Positions 28,026 to 37,457 of a DNA stretch of 64,000 nucleotides are shown here, piece after piece. Within the stretch, counting starts at the first letter, position 1; each line of letters begins with the position of its first letter. Made by a program: the position numbers and the translations under genes. The stretch spans positions 930,001 through 994,000 of the forward strand of contig CAVYYW010000014.1 of NCBI GenBank assembly GCA_963772845.1. Direction: 5' to 3'. Under the pieces are notes generated by a model, which was given only the letters and a program-made list of their open reading frames with translations, made no database searches and was not told the origin of the DNA. This DNA is from CAVYYW01 sp963772845 (lineage in GTDB: Bacteria > Bacillota > Bacilli > Bacillales > Sporolactobacillaceae).

Positions 28026-28056
28026 GTCCAACCGCCTTTTTGTCGCCGTGCACCCT

Positions 28057-28302
28057 CTAAGTTTCCAGCATTTCTGAAATAACAGGAATTAACGAAGAAA
28101 TATCTGGGAAAAGTCCGGTTTCTTTTTTTGAATAGATCAATTTGTCATTAATTTTCACTTCAAAAATCCCACCTTTACCTGGGATCAGGGTCATAGATTC
28201 AATATCATGTCTGAAATGGGTAAAAAGCTGTTCCGCGGCACGCGCGGCTTTGGGTGCATAGTTTCAAAGCATGCAAAATTGAATTGAAACATGAAGAGAC
28301 AT
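28057..28302 (-). CDS. SelW/Rdx family selenoprotein with in-frame UGA (CxxU)
   Basis: An 81-codon frame becomes visible only if the TGA at 28264-28266 is read as selenocysteine. It starts ATG after an AGGTGG site and reads MSLHVSIQFCMLU, so Cys10 and Sec13 form a CxxU redox motif. The rest fits the Rdx (SelT/SelW/SelH) family: IPGKGGIFEV, LIYSKKE and GLFPD. Rdx proteins are thioredoxin-like and are thought to handle thiol redox chemistry. A stem-loop at the right distance after the UGA can serve as SECIS element. A promoter lies upstream and selA follows in the same operon. The product should be complete, not a broken gene. Confidence 0.88.
28233..28247 (-). promoter_or_regulatory. Candidate bacterial SECIS hairpin of the SelW-like gene
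   Basis: Sixteen bases after the UGA, the mRNA folds CCGCG-CGUGC-CGCGG: a perfect 5-bp GC stem with a 5-base loop that contains GU. Distance and loop fit the known needs of SelB-dependent decoding (apical loop some 16-37 bases after UGA). Confidence 0.65.
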
Positions 28303-28333
28303 AACAGCCACCTCGCTTTTTGTCTTTTACCTT

Positions 28334-28363
28334 ATTGTAGACCTTTTTTAGAGATTAAAACAA
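28334..28363 (-). promoter_or_regulatory. Promoter of the SelW-like/selA operon
   Basis: On the minus strand TTGTTT (28358-28363) and TACAAT (28334-28339) are 18 bases apart, about 30 bases before the start codon. The divergent selD has a TATAAT at 28419-28424. Confidence 0.55.
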
Positions 28364-28482
28364 GGGATAATAATCATCCTCTCTCATCAAAAAACATGCA
28401 TTAAAAAAATGAATTGTTTATAATGGTAGAATGATTAAATCCCCTAGTTAGTCTTCGGGATTTACATAAAAGAGGTGAGAAC

Positions 28483-29526
28483 ATGGATGAATTGAAACGA
28501 TTAACAAAAATGTCATCAAAAGCTGGTTGAGGCTGCAAACTCAGTCCTCAGGACCTGTCGCAAGTTTTGCGTCAGCTACCAAAACCGATTCCCGATCCAA
28601 ATTTACTCGTAGGCACGGATACGTCAGATGATGGCGGTGTGTACAAAATTTCTAACGATATTGCACTGATTCAAAGTGTTGATTATTTTACACCTGTTGT
28701 CGATGATCCTTATATGTTTGGCCAAATCGCTGCCGCTAATTCGCTAAGCGACATTTATGCAATGGGCGGAGTCCCTAAAACCGCCTTGAATATCGTCGGG
28801 TATCCAATGAGTATATTAGGACCTGATATTCTAGCTGAAATACTAAAAGGCGCAGCAGACAAAGTAAAAGAAGCCGGTGCTGTAACTGTTGGTGGCCATT
28901 CCATTGATGACCAAGAACCTAAGTTCGGTCTATCCGTGACAGGCATTGTTCATCCCGACCGCATCTTCAGAAATGTTGGCTCACAAGCTGGAGATGTGCT
29001 CGTCCTCACTAAACCGATTGGTGCAGGCATTCAAACAACGGCGATAAAAAGAGATGCTTTATCTCAAGATCGCATCAGAAAAGTCTCAGAAGTAATGGCT
29101 GCTCTCAACCAACACGCAGCTGATGCCTTAAAAGATCTCAGTCCCCATGCAGTAACCGATGTTACTGGGTTTGGCCTGCTAGGACATGCCCATGAAATGG
29201 CATCCGGGAGCCAGGTCACTTTCCTGTTGAATTCAACAGATGTGCCTGTATTAGAAGGCACAGTCGACCTTGCAGAAAAAGGCATGGTACCAGGTGGATC
29301 GAAGAAAAACCTGCTCTGGCTGGCCCCTCATATTACTCTGGATAATGTGACAGAAACAATGAGAATAATATTGGCAGATGCAGTAACCTCAGGTGGTCTT
29401 CTTGTGAGTCTATCACCTGATCAGGCGGAGATTTATATTAAAAACCTTCACAGCTTGGGCGTAACAGAAGCTGCTATAATTGGTACTGTTGTGCCACAGC
29501 AAGCACACTCGATTGTTGTTAAATAG
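28483..29526 (+). CDS. selD: Selenophosphate synthase SelD, itself a selenoprotein
   Basis: The full frame of 347 residues starts at ATG 28483 after AGAGGTGAGA and reads through a TGA at 28528-28530 (codon 16). The local sequence KAG-U-GCKLSP matches the active-site segment of SelD, where other species have Cys or Sec at this position. The rest is typical: VGTDTSDDGGVY, IQSVDYFTPVVDDP, ANSLSDIYAMGG and DVTGFGLLGHAHEMA. SelD makes selenophosphate from selenide and ATP for both Sec-tRNA and 2-selenouridine synthesis. If the UGA is read as stop, the gene appears 5'-truncated. It is divergent from the selA operon and convergent with selB. Confidence 0.95.
28542..28557 (+). promoter_or_regulatory. 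Candidate SECIS hairpin of selD
   Basis: Eleven bases after the UGA, CAGTCC-TCA-GGACCTG can form a short stem with one bulged base. It is a weaker candidate than the one in the SelW-like gene. Confidence 0.4.
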
Positions 29527-29556
29527 TGCTGTTTTCTTAAACAATACTCAAAAAAA

Positions 29557-29592
29557 GACCCCCTATACCACTAAATGGTAAGGGGGTTTTTG
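29557..29592. terminator. Bidirectional terminator between selD and selB
   Basis: The stem ACCCCCTATACCA/TGGTAAGGGGGT has one bulge and a 5-base loop, with A and T runs outside, between the two convergent genes. Confidence 0.85.
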
Positions 29593-29613
29593 GTTCGGGA
29601 TAACCTATAATAG

Positions 29614-31497
29614 TTATTTAACCCATTCACGCTCGTTTCCAGTTCTCTTCGTCAAGCCTTCACGATCAAGCACTTCCAAGAATGGAATCATATATTTACG
29701 TGTGAGCTTAAGCGTTTCTTTAGCATCTTTTACAGAAAAACGGAACGATGTTGCTTCCTTTAATAACTCAATAGCCTTTTCAAATTTATCTGATGAAATG
29801 ACTTTATCCTCGTTCAGTTCAATAAGCTTATTGGTACGGAGAAAATAGCGTTTCAAATCATATCTTAATAGATTTGGGACACTATGCTTTTCACACAACG
29901 TCTCCCAGTCATCAGGTTCAAGGCCCTGTTGATTCAGATCATTGAACACATTTGTTGCTTGAACGGTTATTTGAGGCGGAATAAATGACTCGAAATTCAT
30001 AAGCAAAACAAAATGATCCACAACCTGAAGTTTCTTATCTTTTACTAGAACCGAAAAAACAGCTTCTTTTAGCTTGAAAGCCCCATTAACTGTTGATAGC
30101 AAATCCGCCTTGGAACGGCCAATTTTCATCGGATTTTTTTCATGAAAGGTTTGAATTTCCTCGATCATCTGCTTCTCGTAGAACTTAAATGTTTGCTTAA
30201 GAACATATGCCTCGTCCGCTGTTTTAATAACCAGACCTTGCTCTTCCCACCTTTTCAAAATATGAGCAGCCTTCGTCAGTGGCACCCCGGATTGTTTTGA
30301 GATTGCCTCTATTTGGACATGTTGATGCTTCAAAAGCACCTCTTCAATCAATTCTTCATCGGTTCCTTCAAAACGTTTTTTTAATTGAGCAACCGTTTCA
30401 GCTCCGTATTTATGCTTGTCGGCTTTTTGATCAATAACAGAGCCGCCGCCAATTGTTTCTGCGGGAGAAGGACGCCTCAGAATCACTCGGTCGCCTTTTG
30501 CTGCGACAGCAGGTTCTTTAAGCTCAATTTGGCAAAAGACGCTTTCACCGCCTTCAATCACCTTTCTATCAAAAAAGATGAGCCTGCCCTGAAGAGCTGC
30601 TGACCCGATGTGGCAGGTAACGGCAGCATGCTGTTTAAAAGGAACATTAAGCGTGTTGAGAACGTCAAGGTTTATATCCAGACGGAGCGAGGGCTGGTAC
30701 CAATGCGAAGCAGCCAGCACGTCCCCTCGCTTTATCTCATCAAGCTCTATACCATGTAGATGTAAGGCAGCTCTTTGCCCGGCAGAGGCTTGTTCAACTG
30801 CAGAATGGTGAACTTGTATGCTTTTAACCCTCACCTTTTGACCAGACGGCATCAGCCTGATTTCCTCTCCAGAATGGACGTTGCCATTAAAGATCGTCCC
30901 CCTTGCAATGGTTCCGATCCCCTTTAAATTAAACACGCTATCAATCGGCAGCCGGAATGGAGCTACGGCTGAACGTCCCTGAAATGCAGCCGCTTTTCCC
31001 AAAATACTTTCTTTAAGAGCTTCAATTCCTGTCCCGGTTATACTGTCAACTTCATAAATGGGTGCCCGATTAAACGGTGTCTCACCCAGAAAGTCAATTA
31101 CTTCTTCCCTTATCATAGCCAGCCATTCCTGATCAGCTTTATCAACCTTTGTCAAAACAATAAACATCTCTTTTATGCCAAGCAGCCGCAGTATTTCCAT
31201 GTGTTCACGTGTTTGCGGCATCATCCCTTCGTCAACAGCAATGACGAGCAGAACCAGGTCAATCCCTGCTACCCCGGCGATCATCTGCCTTATAAAACGT
31301 TCATGACCAGGCACGTCAATCACAGCAATTGGCGAACCATATTCATGTCTGATATATGCAAATCCGTTTTCAATTGAAATCGCACGCTCTTTTTCTTCCT
31401 TTAACCGATCTGTTTCTATTTTAGTAAGTTGTTTGGTTAATGTGGTTTTTCCATGATCAATATGTCCGGCAATTCCGACTGTCATATAAGCTTCCAT
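29614..31497 (-). CDS. selB: Selenocysteine-specific elongation factor SelB
   Basis: The 627-residue protein has an EF-Tu-like GTPase with AGHIDHGKTTL near residue 10, DVPGHERF, and TKVD. Beta-barrel domains follow, then a long C-terminal part of winged-helix repeats (for example LLKEATSFRFSVKDAKETL) that binds SECIS RNA. It carries Sec-tRNA(Sec) to UGA codons followed by the hairpin. The ATG at 31497 follows GGAGTGA by 7 bases; a second ATG 4 codons later is also possible. Length matches SelB. The gene stands alone and meets selD tail to tail. Confidence 0.95.
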   Translation of the reverse strand: MEAYMTVGIAGHIDHGKTTLTKQLTKIETDRLKEEKERAISIENGFAYIRHEYGSPIAVIDVPGHERFIRQMIAGVAGIDLVLLVIAVDEGMMPQTREHMEILRLLGIKEMFIVLTKVDKADQEWLAMIREEVIDFLGETPFNRAPIYEVDSITGTGIEALKESILGKAAAFQGRSAVAPFRLPIDSVFNLKGIGTIARGTIFNGNVHSGEEIRLMPSGQKVRVKSIQVHHSAVEQASAGQRAALHLHGIELDEIKRGDVLAASHWYQPSLRLDINLDVLNTLNVPFKQHAAVTCHIGSAALQGRLIFFDRKVIEGGESVFCQIELKEPAVAAKGDRVILRRPSPAETIGGGSVIDQKADKHKYGAETVAQLKKRFEGTDEELIEEVLLKHQHVQIEAISKQSGVPLTKAAHILKRWEEQGLVIKTADEAYVLKQTFKFYEKQMIEEIQTFHEKNPMKIGRSKADLLSTVNGAFKLKEAVFSVLVKDKKLQVVDHFVLLMNFESFIPPQITVQATNVFNDLNQQGLEPDDWETLCEKHSVPNLLRYDLKRYFLRTNKLIELNEDKVISSDKFEKAIELLKEATSFRFSVKDAKETLKLTRKYMIPFLEVLDREGLTKRTGNEREWVK

Positions 31498-31614
31498 GTC
31501 TTCACTCCGTTACTTTTCGTTCCCTCTATCATAATATTCATGTGCCTATACAGCAAATAATGAAAGGACAGTGTTCTGTTCCTGTTTTCAATAACAGAGA
31601 TGATGCATTTTGTA

Positions 31615-31648
31615 ATAATAAAAAGCCTGGCACAGACCGCCAGGCAAG
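31615..31648 (-). terminator. Intrinsic terminator at the end of the hpa operon
   Basis: The stem GCCTGGC/GCCAGGC with a 7-base loop is followed on the minus strand by TTTTTATTATT, just downstream of hpaD. Confidence 0.85.
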
Positions 31649-31655
31649 AGTTAGA

Positions 31656-32639
31656 TTAAGTGATAAAATCAGGTTTTCTTTGTTTGAGGACCGCTTTCTG
31701 AACCGGTACTTCACGTTCTTCTTTACCGCTGATAAAAGGGCTCGTTTCGGTAAACCAGCAATCAGGTGCTTTATGCCCCCAAAAAGTCTGACGGCGAGGG
31801 TCGTTAATTTCCCAACGGATTGGCTTGAAATCTGGATCACCTGTAAAATAATCCCCAGAATAAAGTTCAATACGGTACCCATCAGGGTCTCTTAAATATA
31901 AGAAGAAGGCATTAGATAACCCGTGCCTCCCTGGCCCTCTCTCAATTGCGTCAGCATATCCGAGCGATGCCAGAACATCACAGGTGTGCAAAACACTGGT
32001 TGAATCACTTAGCCAGAAGGCAAAGTGATGCAGTCTCGGACCGTCTCCGTTCATTAAGGCGAGATCATGGACGTTCGGCTTGCGGTGAAGCCAGCTTGCC
32101 CAAACTTTATTATCTTCAGTTGCTGTATACTCCGAACACCGGTAATTTAGCTTATTAATATAGAAATGGTGCAAAGCTTCAACATCCGGCACCGCGCAGT
32201 TAAAGTGATCGATTCTCTGTACTCTCGCACCACGGTATAATTCATACTTCTGCAGGCAGCGCTCTACCGTGGTCATTTCAGAATAAAAAGCAAGCGGTAT
32301 ACCTGAAGGATCCTCGACATACAAGACATTTCCAACCTCGTGTTCTTCACCCTTTTTCTTCCACACAGGAGTCTGGCCATCCTGTTCGAAAAGGGTTGAA
32401 AGCGTTTGCAAATCTTCGTTCGAAGCTACCTTAAACCCCAAAGCCTCTACGCCTTGCTTATCACTTTTTTTCAAAACAAGACTATGGTGGTGAAATTCTT
32501 CGAGCCCTCTTAAATAAATACAATCTTCGTTTCGCTCGGTTTCAATAAATCCCAAAGCGTCTACATAAAATGCGCGGGAACGGTCTAGGTCTTTGACTCT
32601 GATCGTGACTCTTCCTGCCCTGATAATATCCGCCTTCAT
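31656..32639 (-). CDS. hpaD: 3,4-dihydroxyphenylacetate 2,3-dioxygenase
   Basis: The 327-residue protein belongs to the vicinal-oxygen-chelate extradiol dioxygenases, with two tandem domains. Metal ligands are visible in the second: His in RIDHFNCAVPD, His in GPRLHHFAFWL, and Glu in DPDGYRIELYSGDY. It resembles homoprotocatechuate 2,3-dioxygenase, which cleaves 3,4-dihydroxyphenylacetate to 5-carboxymethyl-2-hydroxymuconate semialdehyde. It is the last gene of the operon, 12 bases after hpaB, with an AAGGAGG site. Confidence 0.9.
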   Translation of the reverse strand: MKADIIRAGRVTIRVKDLDRSRAFYVDALGFIETERNEDCIYLRGLEEFHHHSLVLKKSDKQGVEALGFKVASNEDLQTLSTLFEQDGQTPVWKKKGEEHEVGNVLYVEDPSGIPLAFYSEMTTVERCLQKYELYRGARVQRIDHFNCAVPDVEALHHFYINKLNYRCSEYTATEDNKVWASWLHRKPNVHDLALMNGDGPRLHHFAFWLSDSTSVLHTCDVLASLGYADAIERGPGRHGLSNAFFLYLRDPDGYRIELYSGDYFTGDPDFKPIRWEINDPRRQTFWGHKAPDCWFTETSPFISGKEEREVPVQKAVLKQRKPDFIT

Positions 32640-32651
32640 TCCCCAACCTCC

Positions 32652-34127
32652 TTATTGTTTGGCAAAATTACGATTCGGAGCTTTTGCCCTGTCCAGGAAA
32701 GCTTTAACCATTTCTTTTGCCGGTTCTTTATTAAACGCATCATAATATGCCATTGACATTCGGACCGGATCACCAAAGAAATAGTATTCATAATGAGCCT
32801 GCCTTCCACCGAAGGCACTAAGGGTCATATCCCAAGCTAATCGAAAGAGTTGGACCCTGTCATAACCGCCGATGAAAGCTCCCTGGGTGTAACGATTAAC
32901 AAGCTCGCCGATCTCTTCGTTTTGAAAATCTGCCTGGGTTGGAATCCCCATTAACCCCGAAGCGCCTAAAACTCTCAAAATTTCAACAAGACGAGGGTAT
33001 ATTTTAGGATACCAATTCCTTGCCGCATTTAACGGGGTAAAGTCTGGCAGCATAATGCCATTCTCATCAAGCTTTGCGTTATGCTCTGCTCGGTAGAGAT
33101 GTGATTTCATAGTTTCCAAAACCACCATTACTTCAGACGCTTTATCTTGGACATGCTGAAATTTTTCAATGCCAATAGCATCAATGATACTAAGCGCAAC
33201 ACCTAGAATAAATTCCGTTTTAACGATGTTCTTCGAGATTACCTGATGAGCCATATGAACAACAGAATGTGTTTTTGCAAATGTCTGATTGCATAAAGCC
33301 GCATCACCGCAAAGGAAAACTCGGTCCCAAGGAACAAAAACATTATCAAAAATAACGATGGCATCGCTTTCTTCAAATTGAGCACTAAGCGGGTGATCCC
33401 ATTGGTTTCCTCCATAGTCGAAGGATTCCCGGCAGACATATTTCAGGCCCGGTGTATTGTTGGGGACGGCAAATGCCAACGAGTAAATATCGTCCTTGAC
33501 AGGAGACTTATTTACCGTTGAAGGAAAAACAAGGATTTCGTCTGAAATGCCACCTAAAGTTGCTAACAATCTTGCGCCAGAGACGACAATCCCATCATCT
33601 TTTTTCTCTACCAAATGAAGAGCAACATAAGGATCCTTTTGTTCATGCAAGGCTTTTGACCTGTTCATTTGCGGCGAAATGAGGGTGTGGGTCAAAGAAA
33701 TATCGTTTTCTCTGCAAAACTCGTAATATTTTCTTGCATTCTCGGCGTACATTGGGTTATCCTGCCCAAAAAAATCACAGGCTGTTCCAAAAGCCATCAC
33801 GCTCGTATTAAGGTAATCAGGCGACCGGCCCATCATTCCCCCGCTGAACATTGCCCATTCCTGTATCATTTCACGTCTTGCAATCAAATCATCGATCGAT
33901 TTTGGCGCAATAAAGGACAAGCCAACTTTATCACCAGTTGTTGGTGAGGTATAAAGCATTTTATCAGGTTTTTCATACTGTAGATCATAAAGGCTTGCCA
34001 AGGAATGCACCACGTTCTTAAAAGACGGATGCTCTGTCACATCCTTCACTTTATCACCATGAATATAGACATTGTTTTTCGCTTTTTTCAAAGACTGAAT
34101 ATATTGTTCACCTGTTCGAGCTGGCAT
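32652..34127 (-). CDS. hpaB: 4-hydroxyphenylacetate 3-monooxygenase, oxygenase component
   Basis: The 491-residue protein matches the flavin-dependent HpaB family: MPARTGEQYIQSL at the start, the RSPDYLNT block near residue 105, THTLISPQMNRSK, and FVPWDRVF. It hydroxylates 4-hydroxyphenylacetate to the 3,4-dihydroxy compound with reduced flavin supplied by HpaC. HpaB shares its fold with acyl-CoA dehydrogenases. An AAAGGAGG site precedes the ATG. The 116-base gap before it is the longest inside the operon's last part. Confidence 0.92.
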   Translation of the reverse strand: MPARTGEQYIQSLKKAKNNVYIHGDKVKDVTEHPSFKNVVHSLASLYDLQYEKPDKMLYTSPTTGDKVGLSFIAPKSIDDLIARREMIQEWAMFSGGMMGRSPDYLNTSVMAFGTACDFFGQDNPMYAENARKYYEFCRENDISLTHTLISPQMNRSKALHEQKDPYVALHLVEKKDDGIVVSGARLLATLGGISDEILVFPSTVNKSPVKDDIYSLAFAVPNNTPGLKYVCRESFDYGGNQWDHPLSAQFEESDAIVIFDNVFVPWDRVFLCGDAALCNQTFAKTHSVVHMAHQVISKNIVKTEFILGVALSIIDAIGIEKFQHVQDKASEVMVVLETMKSHLYRAEHNAKLDENGIMLPDFTPLNAARNWYPKIYPRLVEILRVLGASGLMGIPTQADFQNEEIGELVNRYTQGAFIGGYDRVQLFRLAWDMTLSAFGGRQAHYEYYFFGDPVRMSMAYYDAFNKEPAKEMVKAFLDRAKAPNRNFAKQ

Positions 34128-34243
34128 AGGCTGATCCTCCTTTGAATAATTGCAGAAAAAATAAACAAATCTGTGATTAATTAAGGTTGGAAACGGTTAG
34201 TTGCCATGGTTTCTGGTAACATAGCCGCTTACCCTTTTCCCAA

Positions 34244-35755
34244 TTAATGTCCCATTTTTGGAATATGATGATCTCCTAAAGCCACATGGATGACTTGGGT
34301 TTCAGTATAAAAATCGAAGGCATAGTGACCGCCTTCTCTGCCCATTCCTGAGTTCTTTGAACCACCGAAAGGAATTCTAAGGTCTCTGACATTTTGCGAG
34401 TTAATCCAAAGCATACCCGCATCCACTGCCTGAGCTACCCTGTGGCCGCGCTGAAGATCTTTTGTCCAGACATAGCCCGCAAGACCATATTTCACGTCGT
34501 TTGCCAGCTTTACAGCTTCATCCTCTGTTTCAAACGTCATCACGGTCAGTACAGGACCGAAAATTTCCTCCTGGGCAAACACCGAATCATTATCTGCTCC
34601 AAGAATGAGAGTCGGCGGAATAAAATGCCCCTTATTAGACTGATCTGGCATCTCGCCCTGAACAACTTCCAGATTTTCCTTTTTTGCCTGAAGAATATAA
34701 GATTGGACCTTTTCAAAGTGATTTTTGTGAACAAGCGGCCCCACATCTGTCTTTTCATTAAGTGGGTCACCGACATTAATTGTGGTTAATCTTTCCTTCA
34801 GGGCAGCAACAAACTTATCATAGAGGGGCTGCTGAATAAACAGTCTTGAATTCGCCGTACAGCGCTCGCCATTAAACGAGAAGATCCCCCAGCTGACAGC
34901 ATCCAGTGCTCTGTCAAAGTCTGCATCCTCAAAAACAATGATCGGTGATTTCCCGCCAAGCTCCATTGAAAATCTTTTCAGAGTATCCGCGCCGTTTTTC
35001 ATGATTTCAGAACCTGTTGTTGTTTCACCAGTAAACGAAATCAACTTAACATCCGGGTGCTTCACCAGAGCTGCTCCTGCTTCTTCTCCAATACCATGCA
35101 CAACATTAAAAACCCCATCCGGCAGATCGGCCTTATCGATAATTTCCGCAAGCTTATCTGCAGTTAATGGCGACCATTCGGCAGGCTTAAGAATAACCGT
35201 ATTGCCTGTTGCAAGCGCTGGCGCCACTTTCCACGTCTCCAGCATAAATGGGGCATTCCAAGGTGTTATAAGTCCTGTCACTCCCATTGGTTTATGAATG
35301 GTATAGTTGATAAATGCCTGATCCGTCTGAAACGCTTCACCAATCAGACGGGAAGAGACCATCTCAGCGTAGAAACGAAAATTCTGCGAAGCACGGCTGA
35401 CCATATTTCTGGTCTGTTTTAGCGGCAGTCCTGTATCGGCTGATTCAAGCTCAGCAAGTTCGTCAACCTGCTCATCAATCAAATCAGCAATTCGATTGAT
35501 ATAACCCATCCGCTTTCTAACAGTCATGCTTCTCCATGGTCCATGAAAAGCCTTCTTTGCTGCAGCAACTGCAAGATCAATATCCTTACCGGTTCCTCTG
35601 CTGACCGTATTCAGGATATCTTCGGTTACCGGGCTTAAATTATTAAAGACTTCTCCGTTTTGAGCAGGCTGAAATGTACCATTGATATAATGCTGAATAG
35701 AGGTTTTTATTTTGCCTTCAAGTGACATTTTTTCAGATTCCTTTTGAAGACCCAT
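34244..35755 (-). CDS. hpaE: 5-carboxymethyl-2-hydroxymuconate semialdehyde dehydrogenase
   Basis: The 503-residue aldehyde dehydrogenase has LITPWNAPFMLETWK, FTGETTTGSEIM, LELGGKSP-type LGGKSPIIVFEDAD, the catalytic Cys in FNGERCTANSR, and EEIFGPVLTV. The sequence pattern FNGERCTANSR and the operon place it as HpaE, oxidising the ring-cleavage product of HpaD with NAD. Its ATG overlaps the stop codon of the FAH-family gene (TAATG), and GGGAGG gives a good spacing, so the start is secure. Confidence 0.88.
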   Translation of the reverse strand: MGLQKESEKMSLEGKIKTSIQHYINGTFQPAQNGEVFNNLSPVTEDILNTVSRGTGKDIDLAVAAAKKAFHGPWRSMTVRKRMGYINRIADLIDEQVDELAELESADTGLPLKQTRNMVSRASQNFRFYAEMVSSRLIGEAFQTDQAFINYTIHKPMGVTGLITPWNAPFMLETWKVAPALATGNTVILKPAEWSPLTADKLAEIIDKADLPDGVFNVVHGIGEEAGAALVKHPDVKLISFTGETTTGSEIMKNGADTLKRFSMELGGKSPIIVFEDADFDRALDAVSWGIFSFNGERCTANSRLFIQQPLYDKFVAALKERLTTINVGDPLNEKTDVGPLVHKNHFEKVQSYILQAKKENLEVVQGEMPDQSNKGHFIPPTLILGADNDSVFAQEEIFGPVLTVMTFETEDEAVKLANDVKYGLAGYVWTKDLQRGHRVAQAVDAGMLWINSQNVRDLRIPFGGSKNSGMGREGGHYAFDFYTETQVIHVALGDHHIPKMGH

Positions 35756-36507
35756 TACTTTGTCCTCCCATCGAGAATTGGGTTTTCCAGTGCTCCTAGT
35801 CCGTCAATTTCGAGCCGCATTATATTTCCCGGTTCAATATGAGAGATTCCTTTCGGTGTGCCGGTCAGTATGACATCACCCGGTTCCAGCGTTTTGAACG
35901 AACTGATGAATGCAATAATCTCAGGTACGCTGTATATTAGGTCCTTTGTATTCCCTTGCTGGCGCAAATCCCCATCTACATAAGTTCTCAGTTCTAGATT
36001 TGAAACATCCGGTATGTCTTCTTTGTCCACAAAATAAGGACCCATCGGGCCAAATGAGTCATGACCTTTTGCACGGACAGGCGGCCGGTAAAAGTTATTT
36101 ACAAAGTCCCGTACGGTTACATCATTGCAAATGGTGTAGCCTGATACATAATCCATTGCATCCTCTTGACTGATCTTCTTTCCCATCTTCCCAATAACAA
36201 CCGCCAATTCGTTTTCATAGTGCATATACGTTGCACCGTCCGGATAATAGACTGGAGCTTTATGACCTGCTAAGGATGTATTCGGCTTAATGAAAAGCAC
36301 CGGTTCTTTCGGCTTTTCAAGCCCAAGTTCATCGGCATGATCTGCATAGTTAAGAGCCAAACCGATCATTGTATTTGGAACGATTGGCGGCAGCCAGGCT
36401 TGAATTTCTTCTTCAGATACCGGGGTTCCGTCCACTTGAAAGTGTCCTGCCTCTGTCGCTACTATTTCTTGTACTCTTCCAGAAAGAATGACACGTGCCC
36501 GTTTCAT
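35755..36507 (-). CDS. Fumarylacetoacetate hydrolase family isomerase/decarboxylase (HpaG-like)
   Basis: The 250-residue protein has the FAH-family blocks GLALNYADHADELG, EPVLFIKPNTSLAGH, YENELAVVIGKMGK with metal-binding Glu residues, and VILTGTPKGI. In 4-hydroxyphenylacetate degradation this family decarboxylates 5-oxopent-3-ene-1,2,5-tricarboxylate and isomerises the product. Enteric HpaG is a fusion of two such units; here there is only one. Start is immediately after the preceding stop (TAA-ATG), with GAGGTGGG as ribosome site. Confidence 0.82.
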   Translation of the reverse strand: MKRARVILSGRVQEIVATEAGHFQVDGTPVSEEEIQAWLPPIVPNTMIGLALNYADHADELGLEKPKEPVLFIKPNTSLAGHKAPVYYPDGATYMHYENELAVVIGKMGKKISQEDAMDYVSGYTICNDVTVRDFVNNFYRPPVRAKGHDSFGPMGPYFVDKEDIPDVSNLELRTYVDGDLRQQGNTKDLIYSVPEIIAFISSFKTLEPGDVILTGTPKGISHIEPGNIMRLEIDGLGALENPILDGRTK

Positions 36508-37431
36508 TTAGCCCACCTCTATTTCATGAGTGATTTTTGTGTAGTTTGATAGAACATCTCTGATTTCTCTTTGCAGTTTCATTTCAGGCAAGGCCATGGG
36601 AAGTCTAAGCTTGGGATGAATTTTACCCATCATCCCGAGAGCCGCTTTTAGTGGGGCAGGATTCGTGTCCTTGAACAAAACATCATTAAGCGGCATCAAG
36701 TCATAATGAAGGTCCTGCGCCCTAGCCGTATCGCCTGTTGCCCACGCATCATAAATCTCAGCAACTTTCCCTGGTAAAATATTGGCAGTGGCACTTATGT
36801 ACCCCGCCCCGCCGATAGCAAGCATCGGATAGCAAAGCAGTTCAATGCCCGAATACAGCAGAAAATCACGTCCGCATTCTAGCAGCACCCGGTTAACATG
36901 TTCAAAATCTTTGTTGGATTCTTTTACTCCAATAATATTTGGGCAATCCCTGTTCAACTGAGCGAGAGTCTTAACCTCCATATTCACAGCTGTTCTGCCG
37001 GGAATATTATAAATAATAATGGGAATATCCACCGAGTCGGCTACCGCTTTAAAATGCTGATAGAGACCATGCTGGGAGGGCTTATTATAGTATGGAACAA
37101 TGACAAGTGCAGCATCGGCACCGGCTTCCTGTGCCACTTTTGTTAAATGAAGCGTCTCTTCATGATTGGTCGACCCGGTGCCGGGTACAACAGGGACCCG
37201 ACCGTTAACGGTTTTAATCGCAAACTCAATCATCCATTCCCTTTCTTTAAGCGTGAGTGACCCAGGTTCCCCCGTCGTTCCAGTCACTGAAATGCCATGT
37301 GTCCCGCTGGCAATATGCCAGTCTATTAATGTTTTCAAGGTTTTCTCATCAATTAATCCTTTTTCGTCAAAAGGGGTAATAATCGGGGCAATAGAGCCTT
37401 TCAATCTTTCTTTTGTCTCTTTAAGATTCAC
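36508..37431 (-). CDS. Dihydrodipicolinate synthase family aldolase in the hpa operon
   Basis: The 307-residue protein is a class I aldolase of the DapA/NAL family: GTTGEPGSLTLKER, the Tyr in IIYNIPGRT, the Schiff-base Lys in IIGVKESNKD, and GGAGYISATANI. The operon has no HpcH/HpaI-type aldolase, so this enzyme may take the last aldol-cleavage step of the pathway. A true DapA role is less likely in this setting. Start codon assignment (ATG 37431) follows a GAGAGGATG region. Function is inferred from context. Confidence 0.75.
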   Translation of the reverse strand: MNLKETKERLKGSIAPIITPFDEKGLIDEKTLKTLIDWHIASGTHGISVTGTTGEPGSLTLKEREWMIEFAIKTVNGRVPVVPGTGSTNHEETLHLTKVAQEAGADAALVIVPYYNKPSQHGLYQHFKAVADSVDIPIIIYNIPGRTAVNMEVKTLAQLNRDCPNIIGVKESNKDFEHVNRVLLECGRDFLLYSGIELLCYPMLAIGGAGYISATANILPGKVAEIYDAWATGDTARAQDLHYDLMPLNDVLFKDTNPAPLKAALGMMGKIHPKLRLPMALPEMKLQREIRDVLSNYTKITHEIEVG

Positions 37432-37457
37432 TTAACTCATCCTCTCTAAAACTATTA

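Noticed and set aside
28567..29526. SelD starting at the internal TTG near 28567
   Set aside because: This leaves out the catalytic segment. The UGA context, the upstream ribosome site and codon match to SelD support the start at 28483.
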